From: Patescibacteria group bacterium UBA4664
GTDB lineage: Bacteria > Patescibacteriota > Saccharimonadia > CAILAD01 > BJGX01
DNA: 39,207 bases
Direction: 5' to 3'
Assembly (NCBI GenBank): GCA_943354575.1
Contig: CALRCL010000003.1
Location: forward strand, 1-39,207
Part shown: in pieces, positions 9,769 to 18,375 of the stretch
How positions within the stretch are numbered: the stretch's first letter is position 1
Layout: the number at the start of each line of letters is the position of its first letter
Notes under the pieces: model-generated
What the model was told of the DNA's origin: nothing
What the model saw: the letters and a program-made list of their open reading frames with translations, nothing else
Database searches by the model: none
Translations under genes and position numbers: made by a program

Positions 9769-10035
9769 CTATCGGCGTAGTTTGAGCTTTTTGACGAGCG
9801 CTTCGTAACGCTTGGCGTCTTTTTTGCTCAAGTAATCTAGCAATCGGCGTCTTTTGCTGACCATAGCCAGTAAGCCACGACGAGAGTGGTTGTCTTTTTT
9901 GTGCTCCTTGAGGTGCTCGGTCAATTGCTTGATCTGCTCCGTAAAAAGCGCAACCTGAACTTCGGCCGAGCCAGTGTCTTTGGCGTGGATACCGTTGTCT
10001 TTCATTACCTTAGCTTTGATAGTCTTTTGAATCAT
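9769..10035 (-). CDS. rpsO: 30S ribosomal protein S15
   Basis: [48 protein letters not shown]. Confidence 0.97.
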   Translation of the reverse strand: MIQKTIKAKVMKDNGIHAKDTGSAEVQVALFTEQIKQLTEHLKEHKKDNHSRRGLLAMVSKRRRLLDYLSKKDAKRYEALVKKLKLRR

Positions 10036-10065
10036 TATGGGACTATCTTAACAGATACCAGCAAA

Positions 10066-10704
10066 TTAATCAATGCTTAGGGCGTCTTTCAAATCGAATT
10101 GCCCAATTCGAGTGCGCACAATTTTTGTACAATAAGCACCAGTTTTTAGCTCTTCGCCGATCGTGCGAGCCAGCGACCTAATGTAGGTACCAGAGCTAAC
10201 ATCGGCTTTTAAGCTAACATTTGGGTAGTGGTAAGCAATAATTTCAAAACTTGCAATGCTCACCTCGCGGCTGGGCATATCTGGTGTTTGGCCTTGTCGG
10301 GCTAGCTTGTAGGCACGCTGGCCACCAATCTTGATGGCCGAATAAATCGGTGGGGTTTGGGTTATTACCCCTGTTAGGGCTTTTATAACTTCAGCTAATC
10401 TGGCTTTAGTTGGTTTGGCATCAGAGACCTTAGTTTTGTCACCCTCTAGGTCGTCAGTGCTAGAAAACTCACCAAGCTTTATATCAAATTGGTATGTTTT
10501 GTCGAGTTTCGAATAGTCGCCGGCTTGCCTGGTAAATTCCTTACCGACCAAGACTATCAAAAGGCCTTCGGCTTCTGGGTCGAGGGTGCCGGCGTGGCCA
10601 ACCTTTTTGATGCCACTGGTGCGTCGCACTTGAGCCACCATACTAAAACTACTTCGGCCTCGAGGCTTGTTTATTAGGTGTAGTCCTTCTGATTTGATAT
10701 CCAT
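10066..10704 (-). CDS. truB: tRNA pseudouridine(55) synthase
   Basis: HAGTLDPEAEGLLIVLVGK catalytic motif. Confidence 0.95.
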   Translation of the reverse strand: MDIKSEGLHLINKPRGRSSFSMVAQVRRTSGIKKVGHAGTLDPEAEGLLIVLVGKEFTRQAGDYSKLDKTYQFDIKLGEFSSTDDLEGDKTKVSDAKPTKARLAEVIKALTGVITQTPPIYSAIKIGGQRAYKLARQGQTPDMPSREVSIASFEIIAYHYPNVSLKADVSSGTYIRSLARTIGEELKTGAYCTKIVRTRIGQFDLKDALSID

Positions 10705-10834
10705 AGTTTATATTGTAGCTTAAAAGTTAGCTAAAGTGCGGACTAGGCTTGGGCGGCAGTTGGGCCAATTTTGCCCTGGAAAGGTCCAGGCTTAAAGGCT
10801 TCGTCTGTGTCTTGAAAATCGCCTTTAGACCAAA

Positions 10835-11881
10835 TTAGATCTTTTTTTTTGAGCCGTTGTGTTGGACTTCGCTAGCCTTGGTCTCTGGAGCTTTAGTTTT
10901 TGGAGTATCTTCTGGAGCCTTATTATCTGCAGTACCAATTGCTGACTCGGTTTCGGCAGCTATTTGAGCCTGCTTGATAGCCTCTTTAATGCTAGTTGCA
11001 GCGGTCGCATCCGGAGCTACAGCCTCGATATTGGGCTCTTTAGCAGCAGTTGGAGGCTGAGGGTTGGCGGTTATTGGGTTCGGTTTGTTGTATGGCGCAG
11101 GAGATGATGTAGGCTTGGGAGTATTATTAGATTGCAAAACCCTTACAATCTCTTGCTGTTTGGCGCCAGCTGCTAGCATCTGGGCGGCAACCGTCATAGA
11201 CTTGGCGGTTGTATCTGGGGTAGTAAAGTTGTGGGTGGCAGTAGTAATACCAGTATATAATGCTGTGGCGATCGATTCATCGACCATTCCCTGCTCTAGG
11301 GACTCAAATAGCGATACTAGCATTTCGCAGACTGAGCTAGAGTTTTGATCGATATAATTGACACTACCGTACTCTTCGTTGATGCGATGATAATCGATAT
11401 TAATAAGGTGAAGGCCGTCGAATATAGTTGGGTTTTTTTCGACAATTTTATCGAGTTTTATAATCTGTGGTACGCCTAGCGCAATAACTAAATCGAACTT
11501 AAATGGACCTTGCTCAAAGCTAACATCGCCGGCCTTAAAGTTGCCATTGAGGGGTGTAATCGTGACATCTAGCCTGTCGCCTTCGACATTGTATTTGAGC
11601 TTATCAACCACTACGGAATGCATTGCAACGCTAATTATAAAGTCGCGCACACCCTGGATGTCGTTACTGATAAATTGGGTATCGAAAAGCTCGGCGCTCT
11701 TGGGTAGTGCGTCGGTAATAACAATACTGGCCTGCTTTTGGAGCTTATTTAGTGCTCGCTGGGTAGCGATTGCAGCCGCAAGCTGATCGTTGCTTGGCTC
11801 TCGCCCTGTAACAATCACGATATTGTGAGCTTGCTTAATGAGCTCGCTGGCTTGCTGTTTTGGGGTTAAATCATTTTGCAT
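10835..11881 (-). CDS. DHH-family-like phosphoesterase homologue with degenerate motifs; possible -1 frameshift extension to 10743
   Basis: INIDYHRINEEYGSVNYID and later GITTATHNF resemble NrnA-like DHH motifs; Pro/Ala-rich C-terminus ending at a 9-A tract. Confidence 0.7.
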   Translation of the reverse strand: MQNDLTPKQQASELIKQAHNIVIVTGREPSNDQLAAAIATQRALNKLQKQASIVITDALPKSAELFDTQFISNDIQGVRDFIISVAMHSVVVDKLKYNVEGDRLDVTITPLNGNFKAGDVSFEQGPFKFDLVIALGVPQIIKLDKIVEKNPTIFDGLHLINIDYHRINEEYGSVNYIDQNSSSVCEMLVSLFESLEQGMVDESIATALYTGITTATHNFTTPDTTAKSMTVAAQMLAAGAKQQEIVRVLQSNNTPKPTSSPAPYNKPNPITANPQPPTAAKEPNIEAVAPDATAATSIKEAIKQAQIAAETESAIGTADNKAPEDTPKTKAPETKASEVQHNGSKKKI

Positions 11882-11928
11882 AATATTTGCGTAGTTATAA
11901 TTATTGTTATCTTCTTAAACAATGGGTT

Positions 11929-11957
11929 ATTATACACGACATAAGCGTTATTGTCAA
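11929..11957 (-). promoter_or_regulatory. Consensus sigma70-type promoter TTGACA-N17-TATAAT
   Basis: Both hexamers perfect with 17-nt spacer, upstream of the DHH-like gene start (11881). Confidence 0.85.
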
Positions 11958-11958
11958 G

Positions 11959-12230
11959 GTATAAGAGCCTTCAAGCTCGGTGGGGCTACCCCCGCTATAC
12001 TTTCCGCCACAGATCGCTAGTAAATTAGTGAGCTCTGGTGGTCGCCCCAGGGTGGATTCCTGGGGCGTTATTGTTTGGTGACGGCCAGACTTCTCTAGCC
12101 TCACGGAGCTTCCCCGTGATATTGCGGGCGGTTGTTTTACAAGAGTGCCATACTCTTGCCGTTCGAGAGAAGCTTGGGCTGTCGGTCGGGCAGTACCGAC
12201 TGTATGGTACTGGGCTAGCACCCCACATCC
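11959..12230 (-). ncRNA. Candidate structured RNA of unassigned class
   Basis: At least six potential helices by eye: 12212-12206/12197-12191; 12172-12166/12096-12090 enclosing 12158-12152/12146-12140 and 12119-12114/12106-12101; 9-bp 12067-12059/12051-12043; closing GTATA/TATAC (12000-11996/11963-11959) around two small hairpins. GC-rich against an AT-leaning background. Strand is inferred. Confidence 0.55.
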
Positions 12231-12398
12231 TCAATTCTCTCTTCGGAGTCGATGCAAACCATACGCATAGGCAATTGTGATGGTGCCCGCAATTGCTGCT
12301 ACCGCAAACTTAGTCTTGTATGGTGCACTGACCAGCAAGACGTATCCCATGGTGATTATGCAGATCCAAGTCGCCACCTCTAGCAGTCGGAGCTTCAT
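12231..12398 (-). CDS. Small membrane protein, 55 aa
   Basis: MKLRLLEVATWICIITMGYVLLVSAPYKTKFAVAAIAGTITIAYAYGLHRLRREN; GGAG before ATG at 12398; two hydrophobic stretches. Confidence 0.6.
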   Translation of the reverse strand: MKLRLLEVATWICIITMGYVLLVSAPYKTKFAVAAIAGTITIAYAYGLHRLRREN

Positions 12399-12434
12399 TT
12401 TTTCTCCTTTGATGCAAGGTATATTTGCCTCAAA

Positions 12435-12443
12435 ATTATAACA
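12435..12443 (-). promoter_or_regulatory. Extended -10 (TGT TATAAT) upstream of the 55-aa ORF
   Basis: TG-N-TATAAT on the minus strand about 37 nt upstream of the start. Confidence 0.5.
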
Positions 12444-12493
12444 TAACCTCAAAATGGTACTTAACAAGTGCGCCTCAATCGTGGCAAATACCC

Positions 12494-12522
12494 TTTACAG
12501 ATGAGGCATTATCAGGTATACT
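12494..12522 (+). promoter_or_regulatory. rpsT promoter TTTACA-N17-TATACT
   Basis: Hexamers with 17-nt spacer upstream of rpsT. Confidence 0.7.
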
Positions 12523-12580
12523 TATGCCTATCACTATTTATTAAGTAATTTACTCTTTAAAAAGAAGGATTAATCGTTAT

Positions 12581-12970
12581 ATGCCAGTAATCAAATCAGC
12601 TATCAAGAGAGTCCGCCAAGAAAAAAAGCGCAAAGCTTATAATATTGGTGTAAAGACATCTGTAAAAGCCAAGTTTAAAGCTGTTCGCGACGAAGTTGCA
12701 ACTGGCAAAGTCAAGAGCAACGAAGAGCTAGTTGCTGCTATTAAAGCTATCGACCAAGCTGTACGCAAGGGCGTTATCAACAAACACAGCGCCGGCCGCA
12801 AAAAGAGCCGCCTAACACTTGCCTACAACTCAGTAGCCGAAAAGGCTTTTGGAACCGAGCCTGCCAGCAAGCCTAAGGCTAAAAAAGCTGCCGTCATCAA
12901 GAAACCAGCTGCAAAAAAAGCTGCTACCATCAAAAAGACAGCTACCAAAAAAGCTGCTCCAAAAAAATAG
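12581..12970 (+). CDS. rpsT: 30S ribosomal protein S20 with Lys/Ala-rich C-terminal tail
   Basis: MPVIKSAIKRVRQEKKRKAYNIGVKTSVKAKFKAVRDEV...; tail AKKAAVIKKPAAKKAATIKKTATKKAAPKK. Confidence 0.93.
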   Translation: MPVIKSAIKRVRQEKKRKAYNIGVKTSVKAKFKAVRDEVATGKVKSNEELVAAIKAIDQAVRKGVINKHSAGRKKSRLTLAYNSVAEKAFGTEPASKPKAKKAAVIKKPAAKKAATIKKTATKKAAPKK

Positions 12971-13009
12971 AAGACTATCAGGCTCTACATACATACCGAG
13001 CTAGCATTT

Positions 13010-13036
13010 AAAAAACCTCCAAAACGGAGGTTTTTT
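13010..13036. terminator. Bidirectional intrinsic terminator between rpsT and holA
   Basis: AAAAAACCTCC-AAAAC-GGAGGTTTTTT. Confidence 0.9.
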
Positions 13037-13055
13037 AGTTTTTAGAGCTGGGCTC

Positions 13056-13967
13056 TTAGTTACAAAGGCTATAAAACAGCCCGTTCATGGCTTCTTCGGA
13101 CGACAGTGCACCAGTTTTGGTAGCAATGTCGGCCTCGGCGATGAGCTGATAGGCCCCTGAGATATCTTCGATATCTAGCCCCTTGACCAAAGGCAGGGCT
13201 TTTTGGGTTGAATACGGCGATATTTTGTAGGCCTGATTGAGCTGAGGGTTATTGATAATAACCAGCATCAATACCCGGAACTGATAAATAATAGCCCCTA
13301 GTATCATCTGGTCGGCGTAGCCCTGCAGCTTAAGGCTTTTGTATAATTTTATTACTCGCGGTAAATCCTTACGCACCAAGGCTTCGGCCAAGATGAAGGC
13401 GTTGTTTTCAAGACTCGGCGTAGCCAGCTCGTCGACCGAAGCCCGAGAAATATCGCTGTTGTAGCTGGCCAGCTTGGCTATTTCGTTATGCAAACTCCAC
13501 TGGCTCTCGCCCACTAGGTCGATGAGATAGCCAGCTAGCTGGCTATCGAGCGTAGCACCTGCCCTGTGGGCCTCGACCAGTGCCCATTTTGTTAGCTCGA
13601 CTCGGCTAGGCCGCCTAAACTCCGTAGCGCCCTTAACCTTACTAAGGCTCTTATAAAGAGTGGTACGCTTATCCGGATTGGGGTCGATAATCACCAAATT
13701 GGTACTCTCGCTGGTGTTTTGCAATATAGCATCAATCTGCTTTTGGCTTGGCTTCGATTTGGGTAGATTGGTCAAAACAATCAGCCGACTACTAACAAAC
13801 ATCGGCATCGCGGACAAATTAGCAATCAGACTATCACTACCCTGCTCGAGGGCATCGATAGTTTGCATATCTCCCTCGGATCCTGTTTTTTTGATATATT
13901 GAGATTTTATTAGACTCAGCTGGCGACTGATTGCATAACTATTTTCGCCATATAAATACAAGATCAT
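13056..13967 (-). CDS. holA: DNA polymerase III subunit delta
   Basis: ILYLYGENSYAISRQLSLIKSQYI..., HolA-like length and C-terminal helical collar region. Confidence 0.85.
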   Translation of the reverse strand: MILYLYGENSYAISRQLSLIKSQYIKKTGSEGDMQTIDALEQGSDSLIANLSAMPMFVSSRLIVLTNLPKSKPSQKQIDAILQNTSESTNLVIIDPNPDKRTTLYKSLSKVKGATEFRRPSRVELTKWALVEAHRAGATLDSQLAGYLIDLVGESQWSLHNEIAKLASYNSDISRASVDELATPSLENNAFILAEALVRKDLPRVIKLYKSLKLQGYADQMILGAIIYQFRVLMLVIINNPQLNQAYKISPYSTQKALPLVKGLDIEDISGAYQLIAEADIATKTGALSSEEAMNGLFYSLCN

Positions 13968-14035
13968 TTTTAAAACCTCTGCTTTCGAGCTTAATTATAC
14001 TTCATATCAGTGCAGGTGTGGCTAAAAGGTGCTGG

Positions 14036-14923
14036 CTAGCCTGCAAGTTTTGGCACTTTTTGACAGTGTGGACAGATGTGAGTACCCCTGCCTGCGGCGC
14101 GGATCTTGATAATTTTATGCCCGCAGTTGGGGCAAGCGCTACCCTCTTTGCGAAAAACCTGAGCAAATTTTAAGTAGCTGCCTTTGTTGCCCTTGGCATC
14201 GACGTAATTTCGGTCGCTGCTCCCGCCTAAACTAATACTGAGGCTCATGACCTCTCTTACTGCGTTAAAAAGCCTTTTGAGCTTCACAGCGCTAACATCG
14301 CCAACTTTGGTAAGGGGGTGGATTCTGGCCATAAAGAGAGACTCGTCGGCATATATGTTGCCAACCCCGGCCAGTACCGTCTGGTCTAGCAGGGCGGCCT
14401 TGATGCTAGTTTTGGAGCGCTTTTTAAGAGCCGAGCCAAATTGCTCAAAAGTATAGCTATCTTCGAGTGGTTCGGGGCCGAGCTTTTTCAAAAAAGCATT
14501 GTTTTGATACAGGCCGTCGCTTGGCTCGAGCTTGACCCAGCCAAATTTGCGCTGGTCGTTAAAAAATAGCGTGCCGCGGGTAAGCTCCATGATGACCCTT
14601 GTAGATTTGTCGGGAAGTTTATCGACCAAGCTAGCGTTAGGGTGCCCTCCCCCGAAGCCACGGCCAGATTTTGGCCGATACACCAATTGCCCAGTCATCT
14701 TGAGGTGTATCAAAATACTATAACCACTACTTAGTGGCATAATTATAAGCTTGCCGCGGCGCTGAACTGATTGGACTGTGGCACCAATCAGCTTGCTGGC
14801 CATCAGCGCCTCACTTATGGCCAAGCTCTTTGGCCAGTCACAAGTAGCTGATATTACCTTTTGCGTAGGCATAAACTCTTGTAAGCCGAATCGAACTGTC
14901 TCGACTTCAGGCAGCTCAGGCAT
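14036..14923 (-). CDS. mutM: Formamidopyrimidine-DNA glycosylase
   Basis: MPELPEVETVRFGL..., zinc finger CPNCGHKIIKIRAAGRGTHICPHCQ. Confidence 0.97.
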   Translation of the reverse strand: MPELPEVETVRFGLQEFMPTQKVISATCDWPKSLAISEALMASKLIGATVQSVQRRGKLIIMPLSSGYSILIHLKMTGQLVYRPKSGRGFGGGHPNASLVDKLPDKSTRVIMELTRGTLFFNDQRKFGWVKLEPSDGLYQNNAFLKKLGPEPLEDSYTFEQFGSALKKRSKTSIKAALLDQTVLAGVGNIYADESLFMARIHPLTKVGDVSAVKLKRLFNAVREVMSLSISLGGSSDRNYVDAKGNKGSYLKFAQVFRKEGSACPNCGHKIIKIRAAGRGTHICPHCQKVPKLAG

Positions 14924-14977
14924 TTGGTGATTTCTGGTTTGAATTGTTCATTAGTCCATTATACCTGATAATTAAGC

Positions 14978-15006
14978 TTTACTTTTATACAATTTTGTTA
15001 TATTAT
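14978..15006 (+). promoter_or_regulatory. Putative promoter TTTACT-N17-TATTAT
   Basis: Correct spacing, upstream of a short plus-strand gene pair. Confidence 0.55.
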
Positions 15007-15045
15007 GTTTTATTGAAATCCGTACCTACTACCGAAAGGTGTTTG

Positions 15046-15150
15046 TTGTCCAGAGCGAGTATTCCAGAGACAATAAAAACTTTAGCAGCCGTCGCGACCA
15101 TCTGCATTGCCGCCATGGCATGCATGATTGTCGTCATTAGCCTGCCCTGA
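15046..15150 (+). CDS. Possible 34-aa single-TM peptide, TTG start
   Basis: MSRASIPETIKTLAAVATICIAAMACMIVVISLP; AAAGG upstream. Confidence 0.4.
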   Translation: MSRASIPETIKTLAAVATICIAAMACMIVVISLP

Positions 15151-15166
15151 ACCATGAGGAGCTACC

Positions 15167-15517
15167 GTGTCTTATATCAGCAGAAGCAAGCTTGAAGGCC
15201 ACGGCCTTGTCGCTAAACTCATCAGAATGACAAAACGGCTCGACCTGTATAGCTACCAGGAGCAGCAAATTGTTAATACAAAACGGTCACAAAAAATGAT
15301 TGTTCGTTTCATGCACGAACACCAAGTAATGTTTTTTGAGTTTGAGGGCTTTGGCGACCTGCTCGGTCAGGAAGCCACCCTCTACTCAGGGAATGTTGAA
15401 ATATCGAGTGGATTTATTGGAATCAATAACGATGTCTCGCTCTACTATCGATGTCCACTACCAAAAGGTGGTATCTCAGTTACCGTTGCCAATCCCAACG
15501 AGCCTAGCTTTTATTAG
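15167..15517 (+). CDS. Hypothetical protein, 116 aa, GTG start
   Basis: AGGAG 5 nt before GTG; own promoter and terminator. Confidence 0.65.
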   Translation: MSYISRSKLEGHGLVAKLIRMTKRLDLYSYQEQQIVNTKRSQKMIVRFMHEHQVMFFEFEGFGDLLGQEATLYSGNVEISSGFIGINNDVSLYYRCPLPKGGISVTVANPNEPSFY

Positions 15518-15537
15518 CTAGGCTCGCTTTATTTATT
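15499..15537 (+). terminator. Intrinsic terminator overlapping the 3' end of the 116-aa ORF
   Basis: CGAGCCTAGCT-TTTATT-AGCTAGGCTCG (11-bp stem) followed by CTTTATTTATT. Confidence 0.85.
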
Positions 15538-15539
15538 GG

Positions 15540-18305
15540 CTATTTGAGATCCCCCCAGCTAGAGCCTTGGCGAACTTCTGCGACAATAGGAACCTCGAAC
15601 CGATGCACCCCCTCCATAGCCTGCTTGATAATCTCGGCGATTTTATCAGCATCTGCCTTGGGACATTCGGCTATTAATTCGTCGTGAATTTGCAGTAGCA
15701 AGTTTGCTTGCTCTGGGGCCTTCTTGCCCTCATTAAAATGCTCTAGTCTGTTGGCTATGTCGACCATTGCTAGCTTCATCATATCGGCCGCTGTACCCTG
15801 GAGAGGCAGGTTGACTGCAGCTCGTTCGGCAGAGGCACGAACTATAAAATTGCTAGAGCTAACATCTGGGCATGGGCGGCGGCGTCCAAAATATGTTTCG
15901 GTGTAGCCTTCGTCATGGGCAAACTTCTTAATACTAGCGATGTATGCAGCAACGCCTTTGCGCAACCCAAAGTAGCTGTCTATAAACTCTCGGGCTTTAT
16001 CGTAATCGAAACCCGTAGCAACTGATAGCCCGTGGGGGTTCATACCGTACAGTACTCCAAAATTGATGGTCTTGGCGGCGTAGCGCATTTCTTTGGTTAC
16101 TTTTGCTGGCGCAACGCCAAACATTTCGGCAGCGGTTAGTGTGTGGATGTCAGCCCCGCTCTTAAAATCGTTGATCATTGGCTGGTCTTTAGCTAACTCG
16201 GCAGCTAGGCGCAATTCTATTTGGCTATAATCGGCCGAAACCAGCACCTTGCCTGGGCTTGCCACAAAAGCCTTTCGTATCTCTCGGCCCATCTCGCTGC
16301 GAATCGGTATATTCTGAAGGTTCGGATTAGTACTGCTGAGGCGTCCCGTCTGGGCAATAGTTTGGTTGTAGCTGGTATGGATGCGGCCGTCTGGCTTAAC
16401 TAGCTTTGGCAAAGCATCGACATAGGTACTGGCGAGTTTTGTTAGCTCTCGATACTCGAACATCATATCGACCAGCTCATGCTTGCCACGTAATTTTTCG
16501 AGCTCACTGGCAGCAGTACTAATGCCAGTCTTGGTTTTTTTAAGGCCTGCCGTTGGTATCTTGAGCTTTTCAAATAGCACAACCTGAAGCTGAGCCGGCG
16601 AGCTAATGTTGAATTCGCCGCCAGCAAGCTTCCAGATATCGGTTTGTAGCTGGCTGATTTTTGAAGCGTACTGAACCGATAGTTTATTCAAGAAATTCGA
16701 GTCTAGCTCGACCCCGCAATACTCCATATCGCCAAGCACCGCAATTAGCGGCCACTCCATTTGTTCGGCAAGTTCGGAAAGTCGCCCGATTGCCTTCAGG
16801 GCTTTTTGCAACTTCAGGTACAATCGCCAGCTAATATCGGCGTCCTCGGCGGCATACTGGCCAGCCTCTTTAATGGGAACTGCGTCAAAAGTTCGTTGGT
16901 TTTTGCCTTTTGGTCCAATCAGCTCCTCGATACCTATCATTGATATTCCGAGCTCATTATAGGCCAGCTGACTGAGGCTCTGGGCCCGGCCGATGGGGTT
17001 TATAAGATAAGCTGCGACCATCGTATCGAAAACAATCGGCCCGAGTCGCAGATCGTTAAACGGGCGCATCATAACATAATCGTATTTGATATTGTGCCCG
17101 ACCTTGCCAATTTTATCGTCTTCTAGGATAGGGCCAATCAGCTCTACAAACTTGCCGTAGTCGATTTCGGTTTTCTCGGCGTGGGCGAGCGGCACATAGT
17201 ACGCCTCGCCGGCCTTGAAGCTAAAAGATGCACCTACTAACTCGGCGTCGATTTGGTCGGTACTGGTGGTCTCGGTATCAAAAGCAAAGTCTTTTTGCTG
17301 AGACAGCAGCTTGGCTAAGTCCTGCAGCTCGGAAACTTTTGTGATGAGCTGGTACTTGGCATCTTTGAGGTGTTGGCGGTTAAACTCTGCGGCGTCATTT
17401 TTGTGTTCATCAAAGGCTTCGGTTTGGTCGTCCGTGACTTTTTTATTCGGCAGTTTGGCCAGCAGGCTCTTGAACTCGAGCTGATGAAAAAGGTCGTAGA
17501 CACTTTTCTTGTCGTACTCGTGTATAACTGCGTCTTTGAGGTCAAAATCGAGCTTCAGATCGAGCTTGATGGTCGATAACTCTTGGCTCATATAGGCACT
17601 ATCTTTACCGAGCGTCAGCTTTTTGGCTACTGCAGGCTTTATATTATTAAGGTTTTCATAAATGGTGTCTAGGTCGTGATACTCCCTAACCAGCTCGGTG
17701 GCGGTCTTGTCGCCGATACCAGAAACGCCCGGGATATTGTCGCTAGTATCGCCCTTGAGTGCCTTATATACAATAAACTCTTTGGGGTTAACGCCATACT
17801 TGTCGATGACGGCTTGGGTATCATAAATAAAGGTATCGCTAAAACCCTTGCGCATCGTAAATACCGTTGTGCCGTCACTTACCAGCTGAAGCTCATCCAT
17901 ATCGCCCGTCACTACTACGACATCGACCTGGTCCTGGTACTGTGCACTGAGTGAGCCAATGATATCGTCGGCTTCAAAGCCAGGCATCTCCAAGAGCGGA
18001 ATATTGAAGGCCGCAACCACAGCCTTGGTTGTTGGGAACTGATCGTAGAGTTCTTGATCGGCCTTTTTGCGGGTGGCCTTGTATTGGTCGTACTGGTCGT
18101 GTCGAAAAGTTTTGCCTGGCGCGTCCCAGGCCACAGCGACGTAATCTGGCTTGAGCTCACGCAACGCCAAGAGCATCATCATCGTAAAGCCATACACCGC
18201 GTTGGTCGGAGTACCATCTTTGGTCGTCAAGTGCGGAATTGCATGGTAGCCCCTATGGACTAAGGCATGGCCGTCGAATACAACTAGTTTTTTGCGTTTG
18301 TTCAT
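15540..18305 (-). CDS. polA: DNA polymerase I (5' nuclease, 3'-5' exonuclease, polymerase)
   Basis: FDTETTSTDQIDAELVG exo motif; SADYSQIELRLAAELA polymerase motif A. Confidence 0.97.
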   Translation of the reverse strand: MNKRKKLVVFDGHALVHRGYHAIPHLTTKDGTPTNAVYGFTMMMLLALRELKPDYVAVAWDAPGKTFRHDQYDQYKATRKKADQELYDQFPTTKAVVAAFNIPLLEMPGFEADDIIGSLSAQYQDQVDVVVVTGDMDELQLVSDGTTVFTMRKGFSDTFIYDTQAVIDKYGVNPKEFIVYKALKGDTSDNIPGVSGIGDKTATELVREYHDLDTIYENLNNIKPAVAKKLTLGKDSAYMSQELSTIKLDLKLDFDLKDAVIHEYDKKSVYDLFHQLEFKSLLAKLPNKKVTDDQTEAFDEHKNDAAEFNRQHLKDAKYQLITKVSELQDLAKLLSQQKDFAFDTETTSTDQIDAELVGASFSFKAGEAYYVPLAHAEKTEIDYGKFVELIGPILEDDKIGKVGHNIKYDYVMMRPFNDLRLGPIVFDTMVAAYLINPIGRAQSLSQLAYNELGISMIGIEELIGPKGKNQRTFDAVPIKEAGQYAAEDADISWRLYLKLQKALKAIGRLSELAEQMEWPLIAVLGDMEYCGVELDSNFLNKLSVQYASKISQLQTDIWKLAGGEFNISSPAQLQVVLFEKLKIPTAGLKKTKTGISTAASELEKLRGKHELVDMMFEYRELTKLASTYVDALPKLVKPDGRIHTSYNQTIAQTGRLSSTNPNLQNIPIRSEMGREIRKAFVASPGKVLVSADYSQIELRLAAELAKDQPMINDFKSGADIHTLTAAEMFGVAPAKVTKEMRYAAKTINFGVLYGMNPHGLSVATGFDYDKAREFIDSYFGLRKGVAAYIASIKKFAHDEGYTETYFGRRRPCPDVSSSNFIVRASAERAAVNLPLQGTAADMMKLAMVDIANRLEHFNEGKKAPEQANLLLQIHDELIAECPKADADKIAEIIKQAMEGVHRFEVPIVAEVRQGSSWGDLK

Positions 18306-18375
18306 ACTTAAAATTATACACCTTATCTTATCAGCAAATTAGCAAAATATAACGCTGATGTGCTTTAATGTAACT

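Noticed and set aside
11959-12230. Assignment as RNase P RNA, tmRNA or SRP RNA
   Set aside because: No GGAAAGUCC/ACAGAA pair, no tRNA-like end with tag ORF, and no SRP GGAAG/AGCAG loop found. GGCGGAAAGTATAGC near 12000 was considered but its context does not fit P4.
11907-12234. 104-aa and 69-aa minus-strand ORFs (and the 80-aa plus ORF) over the structured region
   Set aside because: They cross multiple perfect inverted repeats, with no recognisable domain. Structured RNA explains the region better, though coding is not fully excluded.
14944-15045. N-terminal part of the tracked ORF 14944-15150
   Set aside because: It covers the promoter region (TTTACT-N17-TATTAT), so translation must start downstream if the peptide is real.
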